Assembly: GCA_012728995.1 (NCBI GenBank)
Contig: JAAYEB010000083.1
Location: forward strand, 1-43,930
From: Fibrobacter sp.
Lineage (GTDB): Bacteria; Fibrobacterota; Chitinivibrionia; Chitinivibrionales; Chitinispirillaceae
Direction of reading: 5' to 3'
DNA length: 43,930 nucleotides
Shown: one piece after another, positions 18,487 through 28,150 of the stretch
How positions within the stretch are numbered: position 1 is the first letter of the stretch
Layout of the letters: every line of letters starts with the position of its first letter
Notes under the pieces: generated by a model
Database searches by the model: none
Told to the model about the DNA's origin: nothing
Seen by the model: the letters and a program-made list of their open reading frames with translations, nothing else
Program-made: the position numbers and the translations under genes

Positions 18487-21400
18487 ATGAGTGCTATGAA
18501 TAGCAGTCGGAAAATGGATGAAAAAAAATTTCCCACTACCGAATCACAGAAAGAGATCTGGATATCAAGCAAGATGGGGCACGAAGCATCGTGTGCATAT
18601 AATGAATCGGTACTGCTTGGTATCTCCGGTGTCAGTGATGTGGACCTTCTGCACAGAGCGATTACAATCGTTGTCGATCGGCATGATGCTCTGAATTCGG
18701 TCTTCTCAAATGATGGCAGATGGATGCTGCTGCGTTCAGGTATGGAGAAAAAAATTGATACTATCAATTTGTCTGCCGCAACTGCCCGGGAGCAGGGTGA
18801 GGCTGTGCTACAGCAATCCAAAGAGGCTGTGGCAGAGGCTTTCGATCTCGAAAATGGACCGCTATGGAATGCAACGGTGCTGATCCTTTCATCACGGGAA
18901 CTTAAACTCTTTTTTACCGCGCATCATATTGTCTGCGACGGATGGTCTTTGAGTGTTCTTGTAGACAAAATACTCTCAACTTATTCAGCGCTTCTGGAAA
19001 ACAAACTTCCCGCTTCGTATGACGATCCATCATTCGGGGAGTATCTTCTTGAGCAACACCAGTTTGCACAAACGGCACAGGCTGCGGAGCACCTGCAGTA
19101 CTGGAAAGAGAAGTTCAGCCATCAGGTACCTGTTCTTCAGTTGCCTACCGATAATCCCCGGCCTGCATTCAGAACCTATAAAGCAGATTGTGTTTCTGCA
19201 GATGTGCCTGCAACGGTATCTGATCAGATAAAGCAGCTGTCGATCTCTCTGCAGTGCAACCCTAACACGATCTTTCTGGGGGTATATGCGGTATTACTTT
19301 ATAAATTGTCGGGCAATCCAGATTCGGTTGTAGGAATGCCCGTATCCGGGCAGAGTTTCTCAGGGAAAAACGATCTGGTCGGGCACTGTATTAATATGCT
19401 CCCAGTTCTCTGCTCCATAAATCCTGAAGAACCATTTTCAGCTTTCATCGATAAATTGCAGGACACGCTGTATGATGATTTCGATCACTATACGGTTACC
19501 TTTGGCGAGCTGGTAAAAGAGCTGCAGATCAGACGGGAACCGGGACGTATACCGCTGATGTCTACAGGTTTGACGTACATGAGAATGAAACCGCCCGATG
19601 AACTGGTATTTCCTGATTTTACGGCTACTTACAAGATAATTGAGCGATCTTTCGAGACGTTTGAAATGCAGGGCGCGGTTGTTGACTACGGTGATAGACG
19701 TACGTTTATGTGGCAATACAATACCAGTCTGTTCAGGCGGGAAACAATTGAGCTGTGGCTTGACGGCTATATGGCAATTCTTGTGAATGCTGTCACTCTT
19801 CCTGACACTCCTGTCAAAGAACTGTCCATGCTCTCTGCGGCGGCCAGGGAGGAGCTGCTTTATAAATGGAATCGTACCGCCAGACCGCTTACTCAGGGCA
19901 AAACGGTTGTTCATGCTATAATGGAGTCTGCAGAGAGGTATCCAGATGCCATTGCCGTTGAGTATGGCGAAACTTCGTGTACCTACCGAATGCTGGATGT
20001 CAGATCATCCCTTCTTGCCGAATTGTTGCGAAAACAGGGTGTTGCTGCGGGAGGGACAGTCGCGGTGTGTATGGATAAAACCACTGACGCCATTATCGCC
20101 ATGCTTGCCATTTTGAAAGTACGGGCAGCATACATTCCGGTCGACAGTATCTTTCCGGACGAGAGAATCTCCTATATCATGAGAGACAGCGGGACCACCG
20201 TATTGATAACACAAAAAGAGTATGCACCCAAATATCGGCAGCTTCAGTGTGAAATGGTTTTTGTTGATGATATTAATGAAAGTAGCGGGGACATTGCTGA
20301 TCTGGAGGGTGGACTGCCGTTGCCAACCGATCCGGCATATATAATTTACACGTCCGGATCGACAGGCAAACCAAAAGGGGTGAAAATCGGTCATGAAGCA
20401 CTCTATAATTTTCTCTGTGCCATGAAAGAGAAACCGGGATTTGGAAGAACCGATTCGGTACTCTCGGTAACAACAATTTCGTTCGATATTGCCGTATTGG
20501 AGATTTTCCTGCCACTGATCGCAGGCGGGAAAGTAATCATTGCTGAAAAAGATACCGTGATGGATGGATCACGTCTGACACAGAAAATTGCAAATTGCCA
20601 TCCTTCTGTCATGCAGGCGACACCATCAACCTGGACACTTTTACTCAACTCCGGTTGGAAGGATGGACAGGGAATGACACTGCTCTGTGGTGGAGAAGTA
20701 TTGACACGGTCTCTTGCCGACAGGCTTCTGGCAACCGGTGCAACCGTATGGAACATGTATGGTCCTACCGAAACAACGGTCTGGTCATCGCTCTGGCGTG
20801 TCGAACATGGCACTCAAACACCGCCGGTCGGGTATCCGATTGCCAATACCCAGCTCTATGTACTTGATAATGCAATGGAGCCGGTTCCGGCAGGTATTTC
20901 CGGGGAACTCTATATCGGTGGCAGGGGACTGGCGTTAGAATACCATAATCGCCCCGATCTGACCAAAGATAAATTCCTGCCGGATCCATTCCTTGAGGCA
21001 AACGATCCGTCCGGGTGTGGAAAACTCTTCAAAACCGGTGATATTGCAAAGCGGCTTGGAGATGGTACCATTGTCGTGATGGGGAGAAGTGATTTTCAGG
21101 TGAAAATACGGGGTTTCAGGGTTGAGTTGGGTGAGATAGAATCTGTTCTCGAGGAGCTTTCTGCTGTTAGCAAAGCAGTGGTACTCGCCACGAAAGATGA
21201 GTCAGGAAATGATCGACTGATTGGCTATATAGAAAGTACTGCGGAGGTGTTTGCCGAAGAGGTACGGGAATATCTTTCCGGAAAACTGCCTCATTACATG
21301 GTTCCGGATCAGCTGGTGCAGGTGGAGTCATTTCCGTTGACTCCAAATAAAAAGATAGACAGGCTGGCGCTTGTGCAACAGCGTCAGGCCGTATCCCTGC

Positions 21401-21741
21401 CGACAAAGGTACAGGCTATACTGCCCGCAAATGAACGGGAGACGAAGCTTCTGGAAATATGGCAGCAGGTGCTGAAATCGACTGCATTCGGAACGAAAGA
21501 CAACTTTTTTGCAATTGGTGGAAATTCGATTTTGATTGCGGAAATACAGATGTTGATTAAAGAAAAACTTGGAATTGATATTCCACTGACATCACTGTTT
21601 CAGTATCCCACCATAGCATCACTTGCAGAAAGCCTGGGAGGAAATGGTGAAAACCGGACTGATGGTGACGCCCGGGAAAGGATGCTTTTAAAGCAGCAGG
21701 CATTGAACCGGCGCCGTAATGCGTTGAGGCGCGGAAGATAA
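18487..21741 (+). CDS. NRPS module: C-A-PCP, predicted Gly
   Basis: A 1084-residue single NRPS module, 46 bases after the first synthetase gene. Condensation domain (~15-445): HHIVCDG at 146-152, fully canonical; its N-terminus (TESQKEIWISSKMG, then EASCAYNES) resembles C domains that follow a PKS module. Adenylation domain (~470-945): TSGSTGKPKG near 622. The hand-read code D-I-L-Q-L-G-M-V-W-K is very close to published glycine codes (DILQLGLIWK type), so Gly is the best guess. Carrier protein: GGNSI with Ser1014. The C-terminus is a basic helix (LLKQQALNRRRNALRRGR) that may act as a docking element towards the next protein. No epimerase, methyltransferase or cyclisation domain is present. 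Confidence 0.94.
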   Translation: MSAMNSSRKMDEKKFPTTESQKEIWISSKMGHEASCAYNESVLLGISGVSDVDLLHRAITIVVDRHDALNSVFSNDGRWMLLRSGMEKKIDTINLSAATAREQGEAVLQQSKEAVAEAFDLENGPLWNATVLILSSRELKLFFTAHHIVCDGWSLSVLVDKILSTYSALLENKLPASYDDPSFGEYLLEQHQFAQTAQAAEHLQYWKEKFSHQVPVLQLPTDNPRPAFRTYKADCVSADVPATVSDQIKQLSISLQCNPNTIFLGVYAVLLYKLSGNPDSVVGMPVSGQSFSGKNDLVGHCINMLPVLCSINPEEPFSAFIDKLQDTLYDDFDHYTVTFGELVKELQIRREPGRIPLMSTGLTYMRMKPPDELVFPDFTATYKIIERSFETFEMQGAVVDYGDRRTFMWQYNTSLFRRETIELWLDGYMAILVNAVTLPDTPVKELSMLSAAAREELLYKWNRTARPLTQGKTVVHAIMESAERYPDAIAVEYGETSCTYRMLDVRSSLLAELLRKQGVAAGGTVAVCMDKTTDAIIAMLAILKVRAAYIPVDSIFPDERISYIMRDSGTTVLITQKEYAPKYRQLQCEMVFVDDINESSGDIADLEGGLPLPTDPAYIIYTSGSTGKPKGVKIGHEALYNFLCAMKEKPGFGRTDSVLSVTTISFDIAVLEIFLPLIAGGKVIIAEKDTVMDGSRLTQKIANCHPSVMQATPSTWTLLLNSGWKDGQGMTLLCGGEVLTRSLADRLLATGATVWNMYGPTETTVWSSLWRVEHGTQTPPVGYPIANTQLYVLDNAMEPVPAGISGELYIGGRGLALEYHNRPDLTKDKFLPDPFLEANDPSGCGKLFKTGDIAKRLGDGTIVVMGRSDFQVKIRGFRVELGEIESVLEELSAVSKAVVLATKDESGNDRLIGYIESTAEVFAEEVREYLSGKLPHYMVPDQLVQVESFPLTPNKKIDRLALVQQRQAVSLPTKVQAILPANERETKLLEIWQQVLKSTAFGTKDNFFAIGGNSILIAEIQMLIKEKLGIDIPLTSLFQYPTIASLAESLGGNGENRTDGDARERMLLKQQALNRRRNALRRGR

Positions 21742-21807
21742 CACAATGCAACATGCATTGGACAATTTACGTAATTTATGATATTTGATATATAGATGAG
21801 GCTTCAT

Positions 21808-24800
21808 ATGGGTAGCAGGAATATTATTGAACAGCTGTCAAAATGGAACGATACCCGCAGGGATTATGCTTCAGATGTCTGTTTACATGCACTCTTTGAA
21901 AAGCAGGCTTCCTTAACACCGGATCTGTGTGCGGTTGTATATGAAGAGCAGTCGCTGACCTACCGGGAACTAGACAAAAGAGCAGATTGTGTTGCAGCGG
22001 AACTGATAGATAAAGGTGTTGTGCCGGACAGTATTGTCGGTATCTGTATCGAACGCTCCATAGAGATGGTAGTCGGGCTACTGGCTATTTTGAAAGCCGG
22101 GGGTGCATATCTGCCGCTCGATCCGGATCTTCCTCAGGAAAGAATCAATTTTTTAATCACCGATGCACAAGTATCGTGTGTTCTTACAAATACTGCCTGC
22201 AGGCAATCGGTTGAATTCTCCTCTGCCCGGGTTATACTTCTTGATAACAATGAACTCTATGCTGCCGGGAATGAATCGGCGGTTCAGGTTGCCGTTACAC
22301 CGCACAATCTGGCATATGTTATCTATACCTCAGGCTCAACAGGAAATCCGAAAGGTGTATGTATCGAACACCGGGCCATTGTTAACAGGATACTCTGGAT
22401 GCAGGATGCGTTTGCTCTGACGCAGGCTGATCGGGTTCTGCAGAAAACGCCCTATTCGTTTGATGTGTCGGTATGGGAGTTTTTCTGGCCGCTGTCTATG
22501 GGGGGGCTGCTGGTAATGGCAAAACCGGGAGGACAGAAGGATACCGAATATCTGCTCGATACCATCTTAAAGTACCAGATCTCGGTTATACACTTTGTCC
22601 CCTCGATGCTGCGTCTCTTTCTGACTGCAGATAGTCTCGATAGAACAAAATCACTGCGATTGGTGGTATGTAGTGGTGAAGCGTTATCTGTTGATCTTGA
22701 GCAGCAGTTTTTCCGGAAAATCGATGCCGCTCTATACAATCTGTACGGTCCAACCGAGGCCGCAGTCGATGTTTCCTGGTGGCAGTGCCGCAAGGATTCA
22801 ATGCTTGCAACCGTACCGATAGGAATGCCGATAGCAAATATACAGCTCTACATTTTAAATGATCAACAGCAACCGGTAGAGATCGGTGAAAAGGGAGAAC
22901 TGTATATTGGCGGGGTTGGTCTCGCACGGGGGTATCTTAATCGACCAGATTTGACAGAAAAAACATTTGTCCATCTATCGACAGGCGACGACAGCGAAAT
23001 ACGGCTCTACAAAACAGGGGATATCTGTCGGTATCTGGAGGATGGTGCTATAGAATACATCGGGCGGGCAGATTTCCAGGTAAAAATACGCGGCTTCAGG
23101 GTAGAGCTCGGAGAGATAGAAAACGCGATCAGGCAGGCTGCTCCTGTGAATGATTGTGTCGTTGTTGCTCGTGAGGACATTCCCGGCGACAAGCGTCTCG
23201 TTGCCTACGTTATTGCAAAAAGCGATATCTTTTCTCAGAATGATCTGCTCGCAGAGCTGCATAAAAAACTGCCGGAGTATATGATCCCCTCGGCAGTTGT
23301 TCAAATGGATTCATTTCCGCTCTTGTCAAACGGGAAGCTGGACAGAGGAGCGCTTCCAAAGCCGGGAAGGAAACGGCCGGAACAAAAGCAGAATTATGTT
23401 GGCGCTGGAAACAGCCTTGAAAAACAGTTCGAGAATGCCTGGTGCAGTGTGCTGGGGTATGATACGGTGGGGATTGATGATAATTTTTTTGACCTCGGCG
23501 GTAATTCGTTTCTGGCAATCCAGGTGCTGCAGTTTCTCAAAGAGGTGCACGGCATTGTACTGCCTGTCATTAAAATGTTCGAACTGCCGACAATTCGCAC
23601 ACTGGCACAGTACTATGGAGAGAAAGACAAGGTTGAATCACATTCTATGGAAACAGTCGCTGTGAAAAACAATTATGATGATGCTGGTGAATTTGAAGAT
23701 GATGCTTTGCAAAATGCTGTCGCTGTAATAGGGATGTCCGGGAGATTCCCCGGTGCATCGGATCTCGATACCTTTTGGAAAAATCTTTGTGACGGTGTTG
23801 AATCGGTTAAACATTTTTCTCGAGAAGAGCTGCTTGAAGCCGGTGTTCCGCAGGAGCTGCTTGATAATCCTCATTATATTAAAAGTGCCCCGTTAATTGA
23901 TGATGTGGAGTGTTTTGATGCCGCTTTTTTCGGATATAATCCTGATGATGCGAGCTCGATGGATCCGCAGCATCGTCTCTTTCTCGAGGCGTGCTGGAGT
24001 GCACTGGAGGATGCCGGATGTAATCCGGAAGAGTATGGTGGGAAAATAGGAGTATTTGCCGGGTGCAGCATGAATTGCTATTTTCTGAAAAACGTACTAC
24101 CTGTCAAAGGGTTGGATCAGCCGCTTGAATCCTTTATGGCAATGATCGGCAATGAGAAAGATTATCTCGCAACGAAAGTGGCCTATTGCCTTAACCTTAC
24201 CGGCCCGGCTATCAATGTGCAGACGGGCTGTTCGACGGCTCTTGTTGGGGCACACCTTGCATGTCAAAGTCTTCTGAATTATGAATGTGATATGGCCCTG
24301 GCCGGGGGCGCAACAGTAAGAACTCCGCAAAAGGAGGGATACCTCTATACGGAAGGTATGATTGCATCAAAAGATGGACATTGCAGAACATTTGATGAGC
24401 ATGCCTCGGGAACCGTGTTTGGCGAGGGGGTAGGGGTTGTTCTGTTGAAGCGTTACTATGATGCGGTAAAAGATCGTGACCCCATAGATGCAGTCATTTT
24501 AGGTACTGCAGTCAATAATGATGGTTCTCTGAAAGTGGGGTATACTGCTCCGAGTGTTAACGGACAACGTGACGTTATTGAATCAGCGCAGGCAATGGCG
24601 AATGTTACACCACAGGATATCTCCTTTATCGAAGCGCATGGAACCGGAACTTTGCTGGGTGATCCTATTGAAGTGAAAGCACTTGCTGAGGTGTTCAGGC
24701 AGGGAACGGAAAAACATTGTGCACTTGGATCACTAAAGCCGAACATCGGTCATCTGGATGCGGCCGCAGGGATTGCCGGATTGATCAAAACGATTCTTGT

Positions 24801-27483
24801 TTTAAAGCATCGAAAAGTGCCACCGGTTATCAATATGACATCAGTAAACCCGAAACTGGAACTTGAAAAGACACCCTTTTTTATCAATACAGAATGTACA
24901 GATTTGCAGCCATCACCGCTGAGTACCGATAAAACCCGGTTACTGGCAGGAGTCAGCTCCTTTGGGGTAGGGGGAACGAATGTACACGCCGTTTTGCAGG
25001 CGGAAAACGGGATTGTATCACCGGTTACAGCTGCGGGTATGCATATCCTGCCCTGTTCAGCCAGAACTCCCGGATCACTACAGGGTAACCTGGAAAAACT
25101 GGGCCGCTACCTTACAAATAATAGTGTTAGTGTTCGGGACATTGCCTGTACCCTGCGAAACGGAAGAAAACAGTTTCCATACAGGGAAGTCGTTGTCGCT
25201 GATTCGGCAAAGAGTGCCGGTGAACAGTTTGAAAAAATCAGCAGGCAGCATAATACCAGAAAGGCACTGTCGCAGCCATCGGTGACCTTCATGTTTACCG
25301 GCCAGGGGTCGCAGTATGTGAATATGGGTAAAAAGCTGTATGACAATGAATCGCTTTTCAGAAAACACGTGGATGAGTGTGCGCGGCTGATCGATCGTGT
25401 TACCGGTACCGATATACTGGCGCAAATGTTTATTGATGGCGATCCTTCAGTTGCGATGAGCGAGCATCTGAAAAGAACCGAGGTGACACAGCCTGCGCTG
25501 TTTGCAATTGAATACTCTCTGGCACAGGTCCTGATTGCCTGGGGAATAAAACCGGATCGTCTGATTGGACACAGTGTCGGTGAGTATGTTGCTGCTACAC
25601 TGGCAGGAGTTTTTACACTTGAACAGGCGACAGAAATTATATGCACGCGTGGACAGTTGATGCAAAGCATGCCGGAAGGATCGATGCTTGCAGTATCACT
25701 GCCTGCAGATGAGGCGGTGGCCTTCTGTAATGATACCATCGCTTTGGCAGTGGTTAATTCTCCGGCGCACAGTGTGCTTGCCGGGCCAACCGATGCAGTA
25801 ACTGCATTGAATGAAGAATTGAAGGCGAGGAAAATTCAGACAACTATCCTGAAAACATCGCATGCATTTCATTCGCCGATGATGGGACCTGCTGCAGAAA
25901 CGTTTGTTGATCGTCTCGGTTCCATGCACTTCAACAAACCATCCCTGCCGATATTGTCAAATGTCACAGGTAACTATATAACGGATGATGATGCGGTGTC
26001 TGCCCAGTACTGGGGCAATCACATTCGAAATACGGTACAGTTCTCTGAAGGTGCCCGAAAAATCCTGCAGAATAAGGAACAGATACTGATTGAAGTCGGT
26101 CCGGGAAACACTCTGTGCTCGCTGGTTAAAATGCAGGATTTTGACACAAACTCCGTAGCTGTCATTCCCGCTCTGCCGGGTATACAACAGGTTGCAACCA
26201 CCTATGAACATTTTCTGCGTGCTGTAGGGCAGGTCTGGATGTCTGGCGGTACGATTGACTGGGATACGATCGCAGATGTCAGCCAGGGGAGAAGAGTTCA
26301 TCTGCCGACGTATTCTTTTGAAAAGGTTCGACACTGGATTGAGCCGGAAAAAAACAATTCTGAACCTGATGTAAAAAAACGCAAAAGAACGAAGAGTAAA
26401 ACGGACGATAACGCGAAAAAAAATGTTCAGGCCATAAAAGAACCTGAAAATGTTACTGTCGCGATTATCCAGATGTGGAAGGATCTTCTGGGTGTGGATA
26501 CTGTTACTGTGGAGAGTAACTATTTCGAGCTTGGTGGAACTTCCCTTCAGGCGCTACGACTGTTCGAACAGGTGGAAAAAAGATTCGGTGTTTACCTACC
26601 GGTTGGTACGCTTATTAATGCGCCGACTGTTGAACAGCTGGTTAAAATTATCGAAAAAAAGGATGATCATGCGAAAAACTGGTCACTGGTTGTGCCGATT
26701 CGTTCAACAGGGCATAAAAAACCGCTTTTTCTGATTCATGGTGGTGCGGGGAATGTCCTTTTATATCGGGAACTAGCAATGTGCCTTCCTGATGACCAGC
26801 CGGTGTATGGTATTCAGGCCCAGGGGCTTAATGGTAAAGATGCCATTCTTACCTCCATAGAAGAGATGGCTGAGAGATATGTAAAAGAGATTCAGCTGGT
26901 TGATCCGGAGGGTCCGTATTATCTTGGAGGGTATTGTCTGGGAGGTACGATAATCTATGAAATGGCACGACATCTGACAACAGCAGGTAAAAGGGTGGGA
27001 TTAGTGGCAATGTTTGATACCTACCGTGAGTGGTTTGAGCTGACACGTGCCGAGCGGTTCAGGTATTTATTTGACAATATAGGATTTCATGTCAAAAATA
27101 TCGCACAGGCTTCACCGAAAGGGAAGGTTGATTTTATTAAGGAACGGGGTTTTGAAGCGGTCAGGCGTGTTAAAAGAAAAATGGCGGTTATGGCAAGTCA
27201 GGCGCTGCATTCCGCGGGGATACGAAAGGAACCGCCACTTATTATCATGGAAACCGTGAATGATGCTGCAGCGATGAACTATGTGGCAAAACCCTACAGT
27301 GGAAAAATTACCGTGTTCAAACCGAAATCGGTTTCCGATATTGTCGATCCCTATCTCGGCTGGAAGTCTGTTGAAACCGGTGGTGTGGATCTGGTGAACC
27401 TGTCAGCATATCGTAACGGAATACTGATCAGTCCATTTGTGAAAGAGATGGCAGAGGAGCTGAAGAAGAGGCTTGAGCAGTGA
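21808..27483 (+). CDS. Hybrid NRPS/PKS: A-PCP-KS-AT-carrier-TE, predicted Ser
   Basis: A terminal synthetase protein. I prefer the ATG at 21808 (GAGG six bases upstream); an in-frame ATG at 21796 adds four residues, and numbering here uses 21796. The N-terminus starts with a C-domain tail and linker (IIEQLSKWNDTRRDYA) and goes straight into the adenylation domain (~25-515), whose hand-read code D-V-W-H-V-S-L-V-D-K is nearly the serine code of EntF. Carrier Ser571 (GGNSF). Ketosynthase (~640-1060): Cys812 in TGCSTAL, His948, His986. Acyltransferase: Ser1260 in GHSVGE, HAFH at 1356, so malonyl-CoA. A Lys-rich linker (~1535-1560) precedes the second carrier, Ser1583 (GGTSL). Thioesterase (~1640-1895): GGYCLGG with Cys1714 instead of Ser, Asp1741 in MFDTY, and no His at the usual C-terminal site. 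No KR, DH or ER. Confidence 0.94.
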   Translation: MGSRNIIEQLSKWNDTRRDYASDVCLHALFEKQASLTPDLCAVVYEEQSLTYRELDKRADCVAAELIDKGVVPDSIVGICIERSIEMVVGLLAILKAGGAYLPLDPDLPQERINFLITDAQVSCVLTNTACRQSVEFSSARVILLDNNELYAAGNESAVQVAVTPHNLAYVIYTSGSTGNPKGVCIEHRAIVNRILWMQDAFALTQADRVLQKTPYSFDVSVWEFFWPLSMGGLLVMAKPGGQKDTEYLLDTILKYQISVIHFVPSMLRLFLTADSLDRTKSLRLVVCSGEALSVDLEQQFFRKIDAALYNLYGPTEAAVDVSWWQCRKDSMLATVPIGMPIANIQLYILNDQQQPVEIGEKGELYIGGVGLARGYLNRPDLTEKTFVHLSTGDDSEIRLYKTGDICRYLEDGAIEYIGRADFQVKIRGFRVELGEIENAIRQAAPVNDCVVVAREDIPGDKRLVAYVIAKSDIFSQNDLLAELHKKLPEYMIPSAVVQMDSFPLLSNGKLDRGALPKPGRKRPEQKQNYVGAGNSLEKQFENAWCSVLGYDTVGIDDNFFDLGGNSFLAIQVLQFLKEVHGIVLPVIKMFELPTIRTLAQYYGEKDKVESHSMETVAVKNNYDDAGEFEDDALQNAVAVIGMSGRFPGASDLDTFWKNLCDGVESVKHFSREELLEAGVPQELLDNPHYIKSAPLIDDVECFDAAFFGYNPDDASSMDPQHRLFLEACWSALEDAGCNPEEYGGKIGVFAGCSMNCYFLKNVLPVKGLDQPLESFMAMIGNEKDYLATKVAYCLNLTGPAINVQTGCSTALVGAHLACQSLLNYECDMALAGGATVRTPQKEGYLYTEGMIASKDGHCRTFDEHASGTVFGEGVGVVLLKRYYDAVKDRDPIDAVILGTAVNNDGSLKVGYTAPSVNGQRDVIESAQAMANVTPQDISFIEAHGTGTLLGDPIEVKALAEVFRQGTEKHCALGSLKPNIGHLDAAAGIAGLIKTILVLKHRKVPPVINMTSVNPKLELEKTPFFINTECTDLQPSPLSTDKTRLLAGVSSFGVGGTNVHAVLQAENGIVSPVTAAGMHILPCSARTPGSLQGNLEKLGRYLTNNSVSVRDIACTLRNGRKQFPYREVVVADSAKSAGEQFEKISRQHNTRKALSQPSVTFMFTGQGSQYVNMGKKLYDNESLFRKHVDECARLIDRVTGTDILAQMFIDGDPSVAMSEHLKRTEVTQPALFAIEYSLAQVLIAWGIKPDRLIGHSVGEYVAATLAGVFTLEQATEIICTRGQLMQSMPEGSMLAVSLPADEAVAFCNDTIALAVVNSPAHSVLAGPTDAVTALNEELKARKIQTTILKTSHAFHSPMMGPAAETFVDRLGSMHFNKPSLPILSNVTGNYITDDDAVSAQYWGNHIRNTVQFSEGARKILQNKEQILIEVGPGNTLCSLVKMQDFDTNSVAVIPALPGIQQVATTYEHFLRAVGQVWMSGGTIDWDTIADVSQGRRVHLPTYSFEKVRHWIEPEKNNSEPDVKKRKRTKSKTDDNAKKNVQAIKEPENVTVAIIQMWKDLLGVDTVTVESNYFELGGTSLQALRLFEQVEKRFGVYLPVGTLINAPTVEQLVKIIEKKDDHAKNWSLVVPIRSTGHKKPLFLIHGGAGNVLLYRELAMCLPDDQPVYGIQAQGLNGKDAILTSIEEMAERYVKEIQLVDPEGPYYLGGYCLGGTIIYEMARHLTTAGKRVGLVAMFDTYREWFELTRAERFRYLFDNIGFHVKNIAQASPKGKVDFIKERGFEAVRRVKRKMAVMASQALHSAGIRKEPPLIIMETVNDAAAMNYVAKPYSGKITVFKPKSVSDIVDPYLGWKSVETGGVDLVNLSAYRNGILISPFVKEMAEELKKRLEQ

Positions 27484-27524
27484 TTCTCATAAATTCCCGA
27501 TTTGCTGCCCTATGCGATTCCGGT

Positions 27525-28150
27525 CTCAACTCTTAAACGGCCACAGTAACCCATAAACATATCCCGCTCTCCATATCGAATCACATTCTTTATTCTTCCA
27601 TTTTTCTCCCATCAACCATTGGGACAAAATACCACGCTTTTGCCGAAATGATTCCTACGAATAGTTTTTCCAAAAACTCTTCTGAATATTGCTCATGATT
27701 TTCTTCCATGCGAACCACCTGTGAACACATTGAAAGATCTTACAGACAGGTCGTTCTCTTCTAAATCATTCCTTTGCGGCCATAGCCATATTTAAGTTTT
27801 ATGTTTACGTTTTTCTACAACTTCGGCAATTTTTACATCCTCCATTCTGAATCCAGCCTTCTTAATGCTTTTCCATATTGAATCAAATGAATCGAGTGTC
27901 CCAGTTATAAGGGAGTACAAATAATCTCCATCATTAAATTCTTCAGCTGCTTCATTAAACATATCTTGCAAAAGCCATCCTTCGATTACAAGCACATCAG
28001 CATCAACAGGATATGTTATGCTCAAAAACCCGTATATCTTATTCAAGGCATTGTCTTATTTGATGTATATTATCGGAATTGTGATTATAATCGCGATAAA
28101 TAAAACTTTTACTTTTTTTGCACTGGCTTTGCATTTTACTCCTTATAACT
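27525..28150 (-). pseudogene. Broken DUF218 (YdcF-like) paralogue
   Basis: Read on the minus strand, pieces of a DUF218 protein appear in order but in different frames. First a membrane helix (VKVLFIAIIITIPIIYI) ending in a stop, then VDADVLVIEGWLLQDMFNEA and YSLITG. Next, beyond a stop near 27792, comes FNVFTGGSHGRKS, a stop, then AIFRRVFGK; finally CDSIWRAGYVYGLLWPF. These match, piece by piece, AEILVVQGWVFD, INIATGYPHSKKSVTIFRRVLGKK and YDSDHIWKS with YLYALVWPL in the intact gene at 10561-11181. The longest open piece (27792-28046) could be mistaken for a small gene. Several stops and frameshifts and lost sequence in the middle make it non-functional. Confidence 0.8.
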
